From: Bacillota bacterium
GTDB lineage: Bacteria; Bacillota_A; Clostridia; Lachnospirales; WQUN01
Assembly (NCBI GenBank): GCA_009786175.1
Contig: WQTQ01000125.1
Span: 1 to 8,920 of the forward strand
DNA: 8,920 nucleotides
Direction: 5' to 3'
The notes beneath the pieces are model-generated. The model had not been told where the DNA came from. It did no database searches and saw only the letters and a program-made list of their open reading frames with translations. Shown here one piece after another: positions 6,634 to 8,920 of this stretch (position 1 is its first letter; each line of letters starts with the position of its first letter). The position numbers were made by a program, and so were the translations under genes.

Positions 6634-6706
6634 GCGTTTGTAGCTCAGGGGATAGAGCAACCGCCTCCTAAGCGGTAGGTCGCAGGTTCGATTCCTGCCA
6701 AGCGCA
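6634..6706 (+). tRNA. tRNA-Arg (anticodon CCT)
   Basis: The 73 bases fold as a complete cloverleaf. The acceptor stem GCGTTTG/CAAGCGC has seven pairs including one T.G wobble (6637-6702). The D stem is GCTC/GAGC with loop AGGGGATA. The anticodon stem ACCGC/GCGGT has loop CTCCTAA and anticodon CCT at 6667-6669, reading the arginine codon AGG. The variable loop has five bases, and the T arm is GCAGG-TTCGATT-CCTGC. The discriminator is A6706 and no CCA is encoded. It is transcribed rightward from the promoter at 6527-6555 and is convergent with the helicase gene two bases away. Confidence 0.97.
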
Positions 6707-6708
6707 TA

Positions 6709-8916
6709 TCAGTTCCCTCTAATTCCGCATTTTAGCCCCTCAAAATCCAAGTAGTCTTCTACAAACTGTTTTTTCAGCAAGTCTTGGGGAATAAACTCAT
6801 TATATTTACCGTTTACTTGTACTTTATCAGGCAAAGGTAAATCATACATATTTAATTCGGAATTCAAAATCTCATAAATTATGCCTTCAAGTTCTTCTGC
6901 GGTGCCGTCAAATTGGGCTTCCAAAAACAGGCACGACATCCACGGCATACGGTTTACAATGCGCCTTTGCGTTAGCGCGTAATGGAGGGTAATAATTTGG
7001 CGTGTGCCAACCCATGGGAAAATGGCAAATTTATTCCCGGCCAGGTGGGTTACCATGTTGTGCAAAATACCGCTGTTACGGGCCATGTAGCGTATTTCCA
7101 TAAGCCTGTCTAAGCAGCGGTTGCTAAGGTACGGGTAGATGTCTTCCGAATCCATTATGCTACGCACCTTTTTGACGAGTACCGTGTGTATGTCCACTTC
7201 AAAGTCTACGTTCCAGTCTACAAGGGAAATGCCCGGCACACTTTTTACAAATATTACCTTGCTTTTTGCGTTAACGTCTACAGTTTCCCATGTGTGACCG
7301 GCCAAGGCGAAGCGTACACCAACAGGATACACCTTATCAACCGTGCCAATGGTACGGTTTTCGTCTTTTACAAGCAAATATTCGGGCGCGTCAAAAACCG
7401 TAAGGAATTTGTGACTGTTAACCACTTTTTCCCCTTCCCTGCCTATTATAAGGCCGCCCCGCTCTGTTTGTTCCAGTTGGTCTATTTTTAGCAAATGAGA
7501 AAGAAGTGCGCGATAATCCTCTTGGGGAATGCGGCTAAAGCTGCCAAGGGAAAGTATGGCCTGGGCCAAGGCGGCAGGAGAGAGTTCGCCGCAGCTTTTG
7601 AGGTAGCTCATAGTTTGGTGGTACAGTAAGTTGTACGGATGGTACAGGGGTGGTATTGGCTCTATCCAATGTTCCCGGGTATACAACTCGATTATGGCAA
7701 TCATGCGGATAAATTCCCAGTTGATAAGTGCCAGGCTGTCGTCTGTGTTTACGCGGATGCTCTCCACAAATGTGAACAGCAGCTGGGGAACTTGCCCTCG
7801 CCGCCCGCATCGGCCAAGCCGCTGGGCAAAGCTTGCCACACTAATTGGCGCGCCTACTTGTATGGCCTGGTCAAGAGAACCTATGTCTATGCCAAGTTCC
7901 AGCGTAACCGTGGCACCTGTAACTATTTTTTCGTCGTCGGCCTTCATTTCGTCTTCCGTAGACTCACGAAGCATGGCGGCTACGTTGCCGTGATGGACGC
8001 GATAAACGTCCGGGGCCTTGTTTTGTATTGCAATTTCCCTAAGATTGGCCAGGATAAATTCCGTTTCTTCCCGGCTGTTGGTAAACAGGATTGTCTTTTT
8101 GTCCAAGGTCATTTTGAAAAGGTACTCGAAATGTTCCCGGTCCCCAATTTCGCCGTTAATGGCCACGTTTACAATGTTGCCGCTGCCGTCACGTTCTTCT
8201 AAGTCGCGGGTGTCTGCGTAATTTACAAAACGCTCTATGTGCAGACGAATTCGTTTTTTGCCTTCCGGCGTAACCGGCGCAGCGCATTTCCGCAATGTGC
8301 CCGTGTTTAGCCATTGCTGCGCAAGGGTCACATCCCCCAGCGTGGCAGAAAGACCAACGCGACGGGGTACAACACCGGTTAGCTGCTGCAGCCGTTCCAG
8401 CACACAAAGAAGCTGCACGCCCCGCGCGTCCCGCATAAAGTGGTGTACCTCGTCAATTATTACATACCGCAAGTCCGAAAACATGTTAAGACACGCGCCC
8501 CGCTTGCCGGAAACAAGGCTTTCCAGAGATTCCGGCGTAATCTGCAAAATGCCTTCCGGGTTTTTGACAAGTTTATGCTTCTTTGTTTGTGACGCGTCCC
8601 CATGCCAACGGGTTACAGGAATGTGGGCGTCCATAAGAAGATGCTCTAACCGCTTAAACTGGTCATTTATAAGGGCTTTTAGGGGCGAAATATAAATTAT
8701 CCCCACTGATGTGGACGGGTTTTCGTACAGTTGCGTAAGTATTGGCAGAAAAGCCGCTTCCGTTTTGCCGGAGGCGGTGCCAGAGGAAAGAAGCAAGTTA
8801 TCGTCTGTATCAAAAATTGCTTCCGCAGCGGCAACCTGTATGCCGCGGAGTTCTTCCCATTTATTTTGGTAAATGTAATCTTGTATGAATGGGGCGTAGC
8901 GGTTAAAAACATCCAT
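6709..8916 (-). CDS. Lhr-like superfamily 2 DEAD/DEAH-box helicase
   Basis: This 735-residue protein is predicted to be a cytoplasmic ATP-driven nucleic-acid helicase. RecA-like domain 1 shows an LRGIQ Q-like motif (23-27), motif I SGTASGKT (45-52), Ia SPLKALIND (77-85), Ib TPES (127-130), motif II DEVH (155-158) and motif III SAT (190-192). Domain 2 shows motif IV ILFTNSREE (276-284), motif V VTLELGIDIG (337-346) and motif VI QRLGRCGRRG (365-374). DEVH with QRxGRxGRRG and the N-terminal 'W-x-x-LR-x-IQ' opening point to the Lhr-like branch. The C-terminal 360 residues would hold winged-helix and accessory folds but carry no motif I can name. It is shorter than long bacterial Lhr proteins (about 1,500 residues). 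The ATG at 8916 gives a normal-looking N-terminus, but the frame remains open for the last bases of the window, so an upstream start is possible. A repair or RNA-processing role is family-based inference. Confidence 0.88.
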   Translation of the reverse strand: MDVFNRYAPFIQDYIYQNKWEELRGIQVAAAEAIFDTDDNLLLSSGTASGKTEAAFLPILTQLYENPSTSVGIIYISPLKALINDQFKRLEHLLMDAHIPVTRWHGDASQTKKHKLVKNPEGILQITPESLESLVSGKRGACLNMFSDLRYVIIDEVHHFMRDARGVQLLCVLERLQQLTGVVPRRVGLSATLGDVTLAQQWLNTGTLRKCAAPVTPEGKKRIRLHIERFVNYADTRDLEERDGSGNIVNVAINGEIGDREHFEYLFKMTLDKKTILFTNSREETEFILANLREIAIQNKAPDVYRVHHGNVAAMLRESTEDEMKADDEKIVTGATVTLELGIDIGSLDQAIQVGAPISVASFAQRLGRCGRRGQVPQLLFTFVESIRVNTDDSLALINWEFIRMIAIIELYTREHWIEPIPPLYHPYNLLYHQTMSYLKSCGELSPAALAQAILSLGSFSRIPQEDYRALLSHLLKIDQLEQTERGGLIIGREGEKVVNSHKFLTVFDAPEYLLVKDENRTIGTVDKVYPVGVRFALAGHTWETVDVNAKSKVIFVKSVPGISLVDWNVDFEVDIHTVLVKKVRSIMDSEDIYPYLSNRCLDRLMEIRYMARNSGILHNMVTHLAGNKFAIFPWVGTRQIITLHYALTQRRIVNRMPWMSCLFLEAQFDGTAEELEGIIYEILNSELNMYDLPLPDKVQVNGKYNEFIPQDLLKKQFVEDYLDFEGLKCGIRGN

Positions 8917-8920
8917 GTGT

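Noticed and set aside
6634..6706. tRNA-Arg as the attachment site of a mobile element
   Set aside because: No integrase is present, no copy of the tRNA 3' end was noticed elsewhere in the window, and there is no cargo-like gene cluster.
6751..6774. GTAG-TCTT-CTAC followed by a T6 run as a terminator for the tRNA transcript inside the helicase 3' end
   Set aside because: The stem is only 4 bp and the T-run starts six bases after it. It is too weak to annotate, though the T-run may still help end transcription.
7639..8202. A 187-codon plus-strand open frame inside the helicase gene
   Set aside because: It is antisense to helicase motifs IV-VI, which are conserved, and shows no recognisable domain or ribosome site.

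Overview
The window looks like chromosomal DNA from an anaerobic, low-to-moderate GC Firmicute, most likely a member of the Clostridia. The evidence is a two-gene iron-sulphur L-serine dehydratase of the Gram-positive type (separate beta and alpha subunits), a secreted protein ending in a 'copper amine oxidase N-terminal' domain of the kind common in Clostridia, a two-gene heterodimeric ABC exporter, good AGGAGG-type ribosome sites, and a tRNA gene without an encoded CCA end. The species cannot be fixed from the sequence alone.

Layout. Positions 1-2513 hold a leftward cluster. In transcription order it reads: a secreted acidic repeat protein (2513-1350), sdaAB (1334-672) and sdaAA (658 to beyond the left edge). 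The gaps are 15 and 13 bases with no terminator between genes, so they are probably co-transcribed. SdaAB and SdaAA together form the enzyme that deaminates L-serine to pyruvate and ammonia. Why a secreted protein leads this operon is not explained. A 167-base AT-rich divergent region (2514-2680) carries plausible promoters for both directions. Rightward from it runs a two-gene ABC exporter (2681-4393 and 4405-6249). Its two halves carry complementary defects in the nucleotide-binding sites, so they should work only as a heterodimer with one degenerate and one consensus ATP site.

Positions 6250-6633 are an AT-rich non-coding stretch. It ends in a strong sigma-A type promoter, then two successive hairpins, then a tRNA-Arg(CCT) gene at 6634-6706. 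The first hairpin begins at about the predicted transcription start and displays a loop of six C residues. The second is a perfect 10-bp stem ending three bases before the tRNA. Tandem AT-rich direct repeats with 10- and 11-bp periods lie just upstream of the promoter. This structured tRNA leader is the least ordinary part of the window.

The right end (8916-6709, leftward) encodes an Lhr-like superfamily 2 helicase whose stop codon lies two bases from the 3' end of the convergent tRNA. No integrase, transposase, CRISPR array or recognised defence system is visible. Most of the window is ordinary metabolic and transport DNA. The candidates for something undescribed are the tRNA leader RNA and the secreted protein linked to serine dehydratase.
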